Source: an uncultured Aeromonadaceae bacterium (GTDB lineage Bacteria; Pseudomonadota; Gammaproteobacteria; Enterobacterales; Aeromonadaceae). From it: a stretch of 37,427 bases of DNA. Within the stretch, counting starts at the first letter, position 1, and each line of letters starts with the position of its first letter. The position numbers were made by a program, and so were the translations under genes. Location: contig CAMFKP010000039.1 in NCBI GenBank assembly GCA_945957385.1, forward strand, positions 1 to 37,427. The letters run 5' to 3'. The notes under the pieces are model-generated. The model was not told where the DNA came from. It was given only the letters and a program-made list of their open reading frames with translations, and ran no database searches. This document shows, one piece after another, positions 1 through 7,961 of the stretch.

Positions 1-2
1 GT

Positions 3-482
3 ACTGGTAACATGAAGCTGGCGATGAACGGTGCCATCACCCTGGGTACCCTGGATGGTGCGAACATCGAAATCGCCGAAGAAGCCGGTGCTGAATACAA
101 CGCCATCTTCGGTCTGAACGTGGATGAAGTGAAGGCGATCAAGGCCAAGGGTTACAACCCGTGGGATTACTACTACGGCAACCCAGAGCTGAAGGCTGTT
201 CTCGACTGGTTCGATACCGACTTCTTCACGCCGGGCCGTCCGGGCGAGCTCTCCTCCATCAAGCGTGCTCTGCTGGATGGCGGCGATACCTACCTGGCGC
301 TGGCGGACTTCGAGTCCTACTCTGATGCGCACAAGCGTGTTGACGCTCTGTATCGCGACAAGAAGGCGTGGGCCAAGGCTGTGATCATCAACTCTGGCTC
401 GATGGGCAAGTTCAACTCTGACCGCTCAATCCAGGATTACTGTGATTACATTTGGTATCTGAAGCCTTGCAGCGTGGCCTAA
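3..482 (+). CDS. glgP: Glycogen/maltodextrin phosphorylase, C-terminal fragment
   Basis: This is the last ~160 residues of an alpha-glucan phosphorylase, which releases glucose-1-phosphate from glycogen or maltodextrin in the cytosol. The frame is open to the window edge, so the 5' part of the gene lies outside. The first residues read TGNMKLAMNGA followed by TLDGANIEI, the family signature that holds the pyridoxal-phosphate Schiff-base lysine (codon 15-17). The end, SDRSIQDYCDYIW, is typical of GlgP/MalP. A strong intrinsic terminator follows 31 bases after the stop, so this is the end of its operon. GlgP and MalP cannot be told apart from this fragment. Confidence 0.93.
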   Translation, partial: TGNMKLAMNGAITLGTLDGANIEIAEEAGAEYNAIFGLNVDEVKAIKAKGYNPWDYYYGNPELKAVLDWFDTDFFTPGRPGELSSIKRALLDGGDTYLALADFESYSDAHKRVDALYRDKKAWAKAVIINSGSMGKFNSDRSIQDYCDYIWYLKPCSVA

Positions 483-513
483 TCGGTCAAGCGTAACGCG
501 ATAGCCAAACGAC

Positions 514-540
514 AAAAGGAGCCTGCGGGCTCCTTTTTTT
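514..540 (+). terminator. Intrinsic terminator after glgP
   Basis: The arms AAAAGGAGCC (514-523) and GGCTCCTTTT (528-537) enclose a 4-base loop and run into a T tract to 540. It ends the phosphorylase transcript. Confidence 0.9.
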
Positions 541-949
541 ATGCGCGATGCGCAGTGCGGGGGCGACGTCGCCTCGGCAACTGTCGCCGAGCGAAACGAT
601 GATCTCCGGGACCGGACCTCTCTTGGCGTGTGTTGATGTCTCCTCTGTGCGCGAGTCAGCCTTCGGTGGCAGGTGTTGAGCGTTAACAGCTCGCTACGCA
701 TGCTCGCACGCTTTGCCAAACGGCAGACGGTGGTCGTGCACCACGGGCAGAACGCTGATTCCCGCCACCGGACGACGGTTGCACCATTAACAGCCGTGCC
801 TGGCAGCCTCCTGCCGAAATAGCCAAAGCGAGCCGTGCGTTAGCGAGAAGGCAAGGGATTCTGTGCCAAAGGGGCTATCAAAGTGCAGCGATTATTAACT
901 GGGATTTAATAATCGCGGGCTATCAGGGACTGCAGGGGGCAAATAACTA
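541..949. other. Non-coding spacer between glgP and the TDT transporter gene
   Basis: No convincing gene is seen. The only long open frame (719-426, minus) is arginine/serine-rich, overlaps glgP and has no family resemblance. The right end holds a palindrome (888-916) flanked by a 9-bp direct repeat, listed separately. Confidence 0.5.
872..925. repeat. AT-rich palindrome framed by a direct repeat GGGCTATCA
   Basis: Perfect 11-bp arms, GCGATTATTAA (888-898) and TTAATAATCGC (906-916), are separated by 7 bases. The direct repeat GGGCTATCA occurs at 872-880 and 917-925, one copy on each side. There is no T tract, so it is not a standard terminator. It could be an operator or part of a small RNA; the function is unknown. 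Confidence 0.6.
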
Positions 950-967
950 GGCCGCCTGCGGGCGGCC
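950..967 (-). terminator. Hairpin downstream of the TDT transporter gene
   Basis: GGCCGCC (950-956) and GGCGGCC (961-967) form a 7-bp GC stem with a 4-base loop, 22 bases past the stop of the minus-strand transporter gene. The sequence after it on the minus strand (TAGTTATTT) is only partly U-rich, so termination may be weak. Confidence 0.55.
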
Positions 968-989
968 TGGTGGGGGTGTCGCTTAGGGA

Positions 990-1967
990 TTAGTGATGTT
1001 GGAGCTGGGCGCTGACGCTGTGTTTCTTGGGGGCGTAATGCATCAGGTAACGGACGCTGACATAGCCGACCACCAGGGTGGCGACAGCCAGTTCAAGTTG
1101 CGCCAGCCCTTGGACCCACTGGAGCTCTTCGGCGCCCATTCCCCAGACCTGCAGTTGCTGCGCCAGCTTGAACAGGGCAGTGGCGCCAATCACCATCGGG
1201 AAGGTAAAGGCGGCATAGCCTGGATTGAACGGCAGGCGCAGCAGGTGACAGAAGGCCACATAAATCAGCAGCGTCATCAGCACCGCGATACCGGCCAGTA
1301 ATCCAACCAGCAACATGGACGGCTGCTCGGCAACGGTCAGGTAACCGGCCAGCGAGAGGCTAGCAGGTGCCGCCAGGATCGCAATGGTAGGCTTGGCCAG
1401 TTCGGGAACATCCTTGCTGAAGATCAGGCGGTACATCATTGCCGGCAACATCAGGGCATAGACAATCAGACCGAAACTGAGGATGGCCTCAGCCAACGGG
1501 CGCAGGGCTCCGCCCGGGAAAGCGACATCGGCAACAATCAAGCCAACCGGCGGTACGAACCAGCTGGGAATCATATGATGCAGCTCGAAATCCTTGGCTC
1601 TGTGGTAGACAAACGAGCCAAGAAACGCCAGATGCAGCACGATCGCCATCAGCCACAGCAGGGTACCGGCTAACGCATGGAATTGACCGACGGAGTGGGA
1701 GACGACCATCCAGCCCATGGCCAGGGTCGGAACCACGCTCCCGGCAACCGGGTGGCCCAAGTCTTGCCACAGCAGCTTGGGGAAGCGCAGAAACTTCAAC
1801 GTCAGACTGGCCAGGATCACCCCGGCGACGATGGCCGCAGACCATTTGGCCAGCGAGCCGAGCTGGAAGGCGCTGTCCCAGCACCAGCCCAATGACGCTA
1901 TGGCCAACGCCAGCCCGGCCAGCGGGGTAGGAATGTTCGGAAGATGACGTTGAACGCGAGTCAGCAT
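990..1967 (-). CDS. TDT/SLAC1 (TehA-like) family anion transporter
   Basis: An integral membrane protein of 325 residues with about ten hydrophobic segments and little outside them. The features fit the tellurite-resistance/dicarboxylate transporter (SLAC1-like) family: an opening IPTPLAGLALAI, a segment near HPVAGSVVPTLAMGWM, and the central FELHHMIPSWFVPPVG. Members export small anions such as sulfite, malate or chloride. The ATG at 1967 is preferred over an upstream GTG in frame (1979) because GGAGG (1973-1977, complement) sits 5 bases before it. It is divergent from a YeiE-like LysR gene with palindromes between them, suggesting control by that regulator. Because YeiE is known to respond to sulfite and the family includes the sulfite exporter SSU1, sulfite is the best guess for substrate, but this is inference. 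Confidence 0.85.
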   Translation of the reverse strand: MLTRVQRHLPNIPTPLAGLALAIASLGWCWDSAFQLGSLAKWSAAIVAGVILASLTLKFLRFPKLLWQDLGHPVAGSVVPTLAMGWMVVSHSVGQFHALAGTLLWLMAIVLHLAFLGSFVYHRAKDFELHHMIPSWFVPPVGLIVADVAFPGGALRPLAEAILSFGLIVYALMLPAMMYRLIFSKDVPELAKPTIAILAAPASLSLAGYLTVAEQPSMLLVGLLAGIAVLMTLLIYVAFCHLLRLPFNPGYAAFTFPMVIGATALFKLAQQLQVWGMGAEELQWVQGLAQLELAVATLVVGYVSVRYLMHYAPKKHSVSAQLQHH

Positions 1968-1994
1968 GGAAACCTCCACAACTTTGATGTGCCA

Positions 1995-2013
1995 TTAAGG
2001 ATAGCCTCCTTAA
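1995..2013. promoter_or_regulatory. Palindrome TTAAGGA-N5-TCCTTAA, candidate operator
   Basis: Perfect 7-bp arms (1995-2001 and 2007-2013) with a 5-base spacer lie in the divergent spacer, 28 bases upstream of the transporter start. It is a candidate binding site for the adjacent LysR protein or another dimeric regulator. Confidence 0.5.
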
Positions 2014-2037
2014 CAAAGCAAAAATATCTTTATATAT

Positions 2038-2064
2038 TTAACTAATGGTTAAGTAGGATTTAAC
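2038..2064. promoter_or_regulatory. TTAAC/GTTAA repeats, LysR-type box
   Basis: TTAAC (2038-2042) and GTTAA (2048-2052) form a perfect inverted repeat with a 5-base spacer and fit the LysR T-N11-A pattern (T2039/A2051). A further TTAAC (2060-2064) lies immediately before the LysR start codon. This placement suggests autoregulation plus control of the divergent transporter. Confidence 0.5.
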
Positions 2065-2066
2065 GA

Positions 2067-2975
2067 ATGCATATCACGTTACGTCAACTCGATGTGTTGG
2101 TGGCCATCGTACAAAAAGGCAGCCTAGCCGCGGCCGCCGAACAATTGTGTATCACCAAGGCGGCGGTGAGCATGGCGCTGCAGGAGCTGGAACGGCAACT
2201 GGATTGCCAATTGTTCGATCGGGTCCGTAACCGGCTGCAACTGAATAACCACGGCGCCCTGTTATTACCGCTGGCCGATGAGGTGCGGCAGCGGGTGCAG
2301 CATATCGAATCACTGTTTCTCGCCGGGGAGCATCACCAGGGACTGGTACGAATTGGCGCCAGTAACACCATCGGCAACTACCTGTTGCCGGCATTGCTGG
2401 CTGACTTCATCAAGCGTTACCCCAGCATCGAGATCCAGATCCAGATCAACAACACCAGGGCCTTGGGCCAGATGTTGAGTGAATATGGCCTGGATATCGT
2501 GCTGGTGGAGGGGCAGCTGGATGAGCGTGGTTTTGAGGCGCACCCCTGGCTGGTCGATCCGCTGCGCGTGGTGGCGGCTCCCGACCATCCGCTCGTTGGC
2601 CGTCCTGGCCTGACGCTGCGCGATCTGGAGCAGCAACGCTGGTTGTTGCGCGAACCAGGATCCGGCAGCCGTGAACAGTTCCAGCGTCTGCTCGCCAGCC
2701 ATCTGGGTAACTGGCAACTGGCCTTTGAATTCAACACGACAGAGTCGATTGTCAACGGTGTCGCCAACGGTCTGGGCCTGGGGCTGTTGTCACGCATGGC
2801 GACGGCCCGCGCCGAGGCCGACGGCCGCCTGCGGGCACTGGATCTGCAACCGGCGATGTCGCGGCGTCTGAGCTGGGTGACTCAGGCCGGCAAGTATCGC
2901 CACCCGGCCCTGGCCAGTTTCATTAGCCATTGCCAGCAGTGGCAACCTGACGCCTTGCTGGGTGTGCAACCATAG
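2067..2975 (+). CDS. LysR-family transcriptional regulator, YeiE-like
   Basis: A 302-residue LysR protein. The N-terminal winged helix-turn-helix (about 1-60) begins MHITLRQLDVLVAI and continues AAAAEQLCITKAAVSMALQ, very like E. coli YeiE. The co-inducer domain (about 90-295) carries SNTIGNYLLPALLADF, REPGSGSREQF and VANGLGLGLLSR, matching YeiE motifs (ASSTIGNYILP, RERGSGTRE). YeiE proteins have been reported to sense sulfite; other relatives are CysB-independent regulators of unknown ligand. It is divergent from a TDT-family transporter with LysR-type boxes in the 99-bp spacer. The ligand here is not proven. Confidence 0.88.
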   Translation: MHITLRQLDVLVAIVQKGSLAAAAEQLCITKAAVSMALQELERQLDCQLFDRVRNRLQLNNHGALLLPLADEVRQRVQHIESLFLAGEHHQGLVRIGASNTIGNYLLPALLADFIKRYPSIEIQIQINNTRALGQMLSEYGLDIVLVEGQLDERGFEAHPWLVDPLRVVAAPDHPLVGRPGLTLRDLEQQRWLLREPGSGSREQFQRLLASHLGNWQLAFEFNTTESIVNGVANGLGLGLLSRMATARAEADGRLRALDLQPAMSRRLSWVTQAGKYRHPALASFISHCQQWQPDALLGVQP

Positions 2976-3034
2976 GCAGCGCGATGAACTCGGTCTAGAA
3001 TGCGGCATCTGTCGCAAGTCGTATGGATTAGAAC

Positions 3035-4153
3035 ATGCAGATCGTCATTGATGAGAATATGCCGCTGGTGGAGCAGTTGTTTGCCCCCTTCGGTCAAATC
3101 CGGCGTGTGCCGGGACGAACCATGAGCGCTGAACAGATCGCCGATGCCGATCTGCTGCTGGTGCGCTCGGTCACCCGGGTGGATGCCGCCCTGCTGGCAC
3201 AGAATTGCCGTTTGCAATTTGTCGGCACCGCGACGATCGGCACCGACCATGTGGATCAGGCCTTGTTGGCGGAACGTGGCATTGCCTTTGCCAGCGCCCC
3301 CGGTTGTAACCGTATCAGCGTCGGGGAGTATGTGGTCAGTGCCCTGCTGATCCTGGCGGAGCGTTATCAATTATCCCTGGCCGGCATGACGATCGGAATC
3401 ATCGGTGCCGGCAATACCGGCAGTGCCGTTGCCGAGCGCGCTGCGGCCCTGGGAATACATGTCTGCCTGTGCGATCCCTTCAAGGCACAGCTGGGTGATG
3501 GGCGGGATTATGTCGACTATGAGGTCGCGCTAGGGTGTGATGTGGTCAGTTTCCATGTGCCGTTGACGCACGATGGTCTGGCGCCTACCTGGCATCTGCT
3601 GGATGCGCCGCGGATTGCCACGCTGCATCCGGAGCAGATTCTGATCAACGCCTGCCGTGGCGATGTCTGGGACAATGCCGCCTTGCTGGCCCGGCAACAG
3701 GGGGCGGCACCGCTGCGGCTGGTGATGGACGTGTGGGAACACGAGCCGCAGCTGATGACGGCGCTGATCCCCCACACCGAGCTGGCGACCCCGCATATTG
3801 CCGGTTACAGCCTGGAGGGCAAACTGCGCGGCAGTTACATGCTGTATGAGGCCTGGTGTCAACTCAGCGGCCAGCCGGTCACGGTACCTTTTGCTGAATT
3901 GTTGCCCCCTGCGCCGTTGCGAGCGGTGGCGCTGGGGACACCATGTGGTGATGCCCAGCTCAAGGCACTGGTCCATCTGGTGTATGATGTGCGCCGCGAC
4001 GACGCCTGTTTTCGGCGCCATTATGCCGATGCGGCGAGCTTTGATTGGATGCGCAAGCACTATCCGGAGCGGCGCGAGTGGTCGTCGCTGCAGGTGAGCG
4101 GCGACAACCTGGCCACCTTACAGGCACTGGGATTTAGCGTGCTGACGCAGTAA
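3035..4153 (+). CDS. pdxB: Erythronate-4-phosphate dehydrogenase
   Basis: The second step of de novo pyridoxal-5'-phosphate synthesis: oxidation of 4-phospho-D-erythronate to 2-oxo-3-hydroxy-4-phosphobutanoate with NAD. The protein has 372 residues, near the family norm (about 378). The start MQIVIDENMP is diagnostic. The Rossmann motif GIIGAGNTG is at 121-129, the conserved NACRGDVWDN (active-site arginine) at about 205-214, and the catalytic histidine in TPHIAGYSLEG at about 252-262. The PdxB-specific C-terminal dimerisation domain follows. The Asd/USG-1 gene starts 31 bases downstream with SD AGAGGA, so the two probably form one operon, as in many gammaproteobacteria. Confidence 0.97.
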   Translation: MQIVIDENMPLVEQLFAPFGQIRRVPGRTMSAEQIADADLLLVRSVTRVDAALLAQNCRLQFVGTATIGTDHVDQALLAERGIAFASAPGCNRISVGEYVVSALLILAERYQLSLAGMTIGIIGAGNTGSAVAERAAALGIHVCLCDPFKAQLGDGRDYVDYEVALGCDVVSFHVPLTHDGLAPTWHLLDAPRIATLHPEQILINACRGDVWDNAALLARQQGAAPLRLVMDVWEHEPQLMTALIPHTELATPHIAGYSLEGKLRGSYMLYEAWCQLSGQPVTVPFAELLPPAPLRAVALGTPCGDAQLKALVHLVYDVRRDDACFRRHYADAASFDWMRKHYPERREWSSLQVSGDNLATLQALGFSVLTQ

Positions 4154-4184
4154 GGCGTCCACGACAATCAATTAGAGGAAAAAT

Positions 4185-5195
4185 ATGAAGCCGTCATTTG
4201 ATATTGCCGTGCTGGGGGTTGATACCCTGGGAGGAGAGCAATTACTGGAGTTATTAGCTGAACGCCAGTTTCCGGTGGGGCAGCTTTATGCTCTGGTCGC
4301 GGGCGAAAGCGAACTGGAGAGTATCCGTTTCGCCGGCAAGACGGTGCCGGTTTGCGCCGTCGAATCCTTCGACTGGTCACAGGCGCAGCTGGCTTTTTTC
4401 ATGGCCGGTAGCGACGCAACCGCCCGCTGGAGCGAGTCAGCCGCCGAGTCGGGTTGCATCGTCATCGACAACAGTCTGCACTATCGGGCCGATTACGATG
4501 TGCCGCTGGTGATCCCCGAGGTCAATGGTGAACAGCTGGCCGATTACCGTCAGCGTAATATCGTGGCCAGTCCAACCTGTATCGTTACTGAGCTGATGCT
4601 GGCGTTGAAACCGATCCATGATGAGGTAGGGATTGCGCGCATTAATCTGGTGAGCTTGCAATCGGTCTCTGGCTCCGGCAAGGCGGGGATCCAGGAGCTG
4701 GCGGGGCAGACAGCCCAGTTGCTGAACGGCCGTCCGGTTGAGCCCAGTGTCTATCCGGCACAGATTGCCTTCAACTTGATTCCGCAAATCGATGCGCTGA
4801 CCGAGGAGGGCGATACGCTTGAGGAGCTGAGGTTCGAGAGCGAAGTGCGCCGCCTGCTCGGTGACGAACGGGTTGGTATCAATGCCACCTGCGTACGGGT
4901 ACCGGTGTTTTATGGCCATAGCCAGGTCGTGCATCTGGAAACACAATATGGCTGTTCGGTCGAGACACTGCGCCAAACGCTGCTGGCGGCACCGGGCGTG
5001 GAGTTGATCGACGATGAGATCGTCACACCGATTGGCCACGGTGCAGGCCAGGATAAGGTCTTTATTGCGCGTTTGCGGCAGGATCGGACGTGCGAACAGG
5101 GATTCAATTTCTGGTTGGTCACGGATAACACCCGCAAAGGTGGCGCACTTAACTGCGTGCAGATTGCCGAGCTGCTGATTGAAGAGCAGCTTTAG
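4185..5195 (+). CDS. usg: Aspartate-semialdehyde dehydrogenase family protein (USG-1/Asd2-like)
   Basis: A 336-residue homologue of the USG-1 protein found next to pdxB, in the aspartate-beta-semialdehyde dehydrogenase family. Enzymes of this family reduce aspartyl phosphate on the path to lysine, methionine and threonine. Unlike E. coli Usg, which by memory lacks the active cysteine, this copy has the whole catalytic set at canonical spacing: C132 (ASPTCIV), Q159 (SLQSVSGSGKAG), R238 and H245 (RVPVFYGHS). The N-terminal dinucleotide loop is atypical (GVDTLGGE instead of GATGxVG). It may be an active second ASADH or a relic; activity cannot be told from sequence. A terminator follows at 5227. 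Confidence 0.85.
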   Translation: MKPSFDIAVLGVDTLGGEQLLELLAERQFPVGQLYALVAGESELESIRFAGKTVPVCAVESFDWSQAQLAFFMAGSDATARWSESAAESGCIVIDNSLHYRADYDVPLVIPEVNGEQLADYRQRNIVASPTCIVTELMLALKPIHDEVGIARINLVSLQSVSGSGKAGIQELAGQTAQLLNGRPVEPSVYPAQIAFNLIPQIDALTEEGDTLEELRFESEVRRLLGDERVGINATCVRVPVFYGHSQVVHLETQYGCSVETLRQTLLAAPGVELIDDEIVTPIGHGAGQDKVFIARLRQDRTCEQGFNFWLVTDNTRKGGALNCVQIAELLIEEQL

Positions 5196-5226
5196 TCAGG
5201 TTCCAATCAACGCCTTCTGTGTGATA

Positions 5227-5253
5227 CGGGCCGCATTCAGCGGCCCGACTTTT
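5227..5253 (+). terminator. Intrinsic terminator after pdxB-usg
   Basis: CGGGCCGC (5227-5234) and GCGGCCCG (5240-5247) form an 8-bp stem with loop ATTCA, followed by ACTTTT. It separates the pdxB-usg unit from fimV. Confidence 0.85.
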
Positions 5254-5286
5254 AAGCAGAAATATCAAATAAATCAATTTTTTCCT

Positions 5287-5347
5287 ACACTCGCAGCTAC
5301 ATCTCACCCTGATGGTTGGGTGCTGGCATGCAAGGTGCGAGTGTTTT
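5287..5347 (+). promoter_or_regulatory. Long hairpin in the fimV leader, possible attenuator
   Basis: ACACTCGCA (5287-5295) pairs perfectly with TGCGAGTGT (5336-5344). A nested CACCC/GGGTG pair lies inside. TTTTATA follows directly, the shape of an intrinsic terminator, and the fimV start codon is 66 bases beyond. It could attenuate fimV transcription; the promoter for such a leader RNA was not identified. Confidence 0.4.
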
Positions 5348-5410
5348 ATATTGGAGCGGTTTGCTCTGCCTGGCCTGACACTTTGCCCGGCTAACCACGA
5401 AGGAACGACT

Positions 5411-7855
5411 ATGGGACTGCATTTTTCCCGTTTGGCTCTGGCGATAGCCCTCTGCCTGCCGATTGGCGTGCCGCTGATGGCCGCGGATCAGCTTGATGAG
5501 TTTTATATCGAAATTAAAGGCCCGGATAAGCCTGTCTCGCCGTTGATTGCGCCCGTCGAGCAACCCGCGCCAGCGGCCACAACACCCGCGCCGCGGACTG
5601 CTCCTGCGGCCAAACCGGCAAACAAGCAGAAAAAACCCAAGCCGCGTGTCGTCGTCAAGGCAGGAGAGGTGCGCCCGTTCATTGCCGCTGAAATAGACTC
5701 CACGGCCAGCGCGGGCAGCTACGGACCGGTCAAGGGTTCAGATACCCTGTGGTCGATTGCTCAGCAAGTCCGCCCTAGCAACCAGGTTTCGGTTTATCAG
5801 ACACTGCTGGCCATTTACCGCAAGAATCCCAAGGCGTTCGCCAATGGGCGGGTCAGTAGTCTGTACCGTGGTAGCTATCTGCAATTGCCAACGATTGACC
5901 AGATCCGTAGTGAGAGCGAGTCCTTGGCTCAGGAGCTGGTGCGTAAAGGCAGCATGACGCTGCCGAAGGCATCCGCAGTTAAGTCCGATAGCGCTTCTGC
6001 GTCGGAAACTACTCAAACTGCGGCCGCACCGGCACAAAAGGTGGTCAAACTGACACCGCCGGTCGAACAGAAGCCGGTTGTTAAATTGACACCCGATAAC
6101 TCCAGTGTGGTGGATAGCCGAGTTGCTGAGGTGACGGCAACATCGGCTGCCGCCAGCACCCTGTTGCAACCGGCCTCGGCTGCCGTTTCCGCCGCTGACA
6201 CCAGTGCGGTTGCACCAGCGCAAGAGCAGGTAGGTAGCCATCTGACGATCACCAGCCAGGCGAGTGCGGCGAGCGAGGCGGTTGTGTCCGCTGCGGATAC
6301 TGCACAACCTGCGGCGATGGTAGATGAGAAGCTGCAAGCGATGCAGCGCGATTACAAGAATCAGATTGACAGCCTGTCCCAGGACAACAGCGCGCTGAAG
6401 AACCAGGTCAGCCAGATGGAAAAAGAGCTGCAATCCATCAAGGCGTTGCTGGCCAAAGGTGATGCTAAAGAGCCTGTAGCGCCGGCGGCTGTCTCCGGTG
6501 CGGAGACAGCTTCAGCGGCTGTGGCGACCGAGGAGTCGTCGTTTTGGAGTGAGTTGACGGCGACGCCGCTGAATCTGGCGTTGCTGCTGATCTTGCCATT
6601 CCTGTTGGTGCTGGCACTGGTCACGCTGTGGTTGGTCGCGCGCAGCAAGCGTGAGCAGGCTGCACGGCAGTATGATGAGTCAGACAGTGCCGATAGCTTG
6701 ATGGCGGATGGGGATTCTCATTTTGACCACTTGTTGGCGGCTGATATGGTGGCAATGAGCTCGTTACCGGATCTGGATCAGCGTGATGAAACGGTACAGC
6801 CACAACCCGAGATCATTCTTGACGAGGATCGTCAGCAACCGGTCTTTAGTACGGCATCGGCTTTTTCTCCGAACAAGGATGCCGAACCAAAGACTGATCC
6901 TGAGCTGTTACCCGAGTTCAATGCCGCCTCCTCCCTTGATCATGATGATCTGGACCTATCGATTCCTTCTGCTCCGAGTGAGGAGCAGCTCTCCTGGGGC
7001 AGCCGCAGCAATGACGCCCCGTTGGATGAAGCTGCCTTCTTGTCTGAGCTGGGTAGCGGCGGACTGGATGCATTACCCGAAGCCGAGCCGCCGGTTACAT
7101 CGTATGACATGCCGCTGCAACCGGAAGTGGTGGTTGAACAGGACGATTTTGTACCGCGTCAAAATGTCAACCTGAGCAATGATGAACTCGACGCGCTGTT
7201 TGACAGTGTTGATGATTTGGCGGCGACGGAAGCGGTACGCCTGGACGAAGAACTTCCTGTTGCATCTCAGGGGGATCTGTCGGTAGATGCAGACACCATG
7301 GCGTCGCAAAACAGCCCGGCCGATGTTGAACCCGAGCTGGATGTCGATGCGTTGCTGGCGGCCAACCAGCAACCCGCGGCTGAGAGTCAGGAAGAGATGG
7401 ATCTCAGGGCTTCCCTTGTGGTACCGGACGAACCGCGCAGCGCGGCTGTTGAGGCGTTGCCTGCTGCGGATTGGTACCAAGAAGATGTCGAACCTGCGGC
7501 CTCACAAACCGTGAGTGCAGACGATATTGATGCCTTGCTCGATGCCCAGCAGGCGACAACCTTCAAACCCATTGATGAGCTATTGGCCGAGGCGGATGCC
7601 ATCGACAACCGCGATGAACCTTATGAGGGATTGTCGCTGGATGTCGGTTTGGATGAGTTTCCTGAGGTTCTGCCCGAGTCGCAGGGTGTGGATGTGGACG
7701 TGGATGGAGAGTTGGCTGCCAAGCTGGATCTGGCCCGCGCCTATCTGGAGATCGATGATAAGACCAGCGCGGTGGAGTTGCTGAACGAAGTGTTGCAGCA
7801 GGGCGATAATGAACAGCGTGCCGAGGCGCAACGTTTGCTCAAACGCATCAGTTGA
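5411..7855 (+). CDS. fimV: FimV/HubP-type polar landmark protein
   Basis: An inner-membrane protein of 814 residues that in Pseudomonas and Vibrio organises the cell pole, type IV pili, flagella and chemoreceptors. The ATG at 5411 is chosen because AGGA (5401-5404) precedes it and a signal peptide follows (MGLHFSRLALAIALCLPIGV, cleavage near LMAA). Next come a LysM-type peptidoglycan-binding region (about 100-165, SDTLWSIAQQV), a Pro/Ala-rich linker, a short coiled coil (about 306-348), one transmembrane segment (about 387-410), a long acidic cytoplasmic region with repeats such as DDLDLS and DELDALFDSVDDL, and the conserved C-terminal FimV domain (about 766-814, AKLDLARAYLEIDDKTSA). It sits between usg and truA, as in Vibrio. 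Confidence 0.95.
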   Translation: MGLHFSRLALAIALCLPIGVPLMAADQLDEFYIEIKGPDKPVSPLIAPVEQPAPAATTPAPRTAPAAKPANKQKKPKPRVVVKAGEVRPFIAAEIDSTASAGSYGPVKGSDTLWSIAQQVRPSNQVSVYQTLLAIYRKNPKAFANGRVSSLYRGSYLQLPTIDQIRSESESLAQELVRKGSMTLPKASAVKSDSASASETTQTAAAPAQKVVKLTPPVEQKPVVKLTPDNSSVVDSRVAEVTATSAAASTLLQPASAAVSAADTSAVAPAQEQVGSHLTITSQASAASEAVVSAADTAQPAAMVDEKLQAMQRDYKNQIDSLSQDNSALKNQVSQMEKELQSIKALLAKGDAKEPVAPAAVSGAETASAAVATEESSFWSELTATPLNLALLLILPFLLVLALVTLWLVARSKREQAARQYDESDSADSLMADGDSHFDHLLAADMVAMSSLPDLDQRDETVQPQPEIILDEDRQQPVFSTASAFSPNKDAEPKTDPELLPEFNAASSLDHDDLDLSIPSAPSEEQLSWGSRSNDAPLDEAAFLSELGSGGLDALPEAEPPVTSYDMPLQPEVVVEQDDFVPRQNVNLSNDELDALFDSVDDLAATEAVRLDEELPVASQGDLSVDADTMASQNSPADVEPELDVDALLAANQQPAAESQEEMDLRASLVVPDEPRSAAVEALPAADWYQEDVEPAASQTVSADDIDALLDAQQATTFKPIDELLAEADAIDNRDEPYEGLSLDVGLDEFPEVLPESQGVDVDVDGELAAKLDLARAYLEIDDKTSAVELLNEVLQQGDNEQRAEAQRLLKRIS

Positions 7856-7886
7856 CAAGTATTTGTTGAGGGTGTGTCGCAAGTAG

Positions 7887-7914
7887 GCGGTGGCTTAGGC
7901 CACCGCTTCTTTTT
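7887..7914 (+). terminator. Intrinsic terminator after fimV
   Basis: GCGGTGGC (7887-7894) and GCCACCGC (7899-7906) form a perfect 8-bp stem with loop TTAG, followed by TTCTTTTT. Confidence 0.93.
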
Positions 7915-7928
7915 GCAGGGGGATCTCG

Positions 7929-7934
7929 TATAAT
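7929..7934 (+). promoter_or_regulatory. Candidate -10 box for truA
   Basis: A consensus TATAAT lies 27 bases before the truA start codon and just after the fimV terminator. No good -35 hexamer is visible at 16-18 bp, so the assignment is tentative. Confidence 0.35.
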
Positions 7935-7961
7935 CGCCGCCGTCTGAAAGAGGAGTAGTAG

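Noticed and set aside
426..719. 97-codon minus-strand frame after glgP
   Set aside because: It overlaps glgP and its terminator, has skewed composition and no visible SD.
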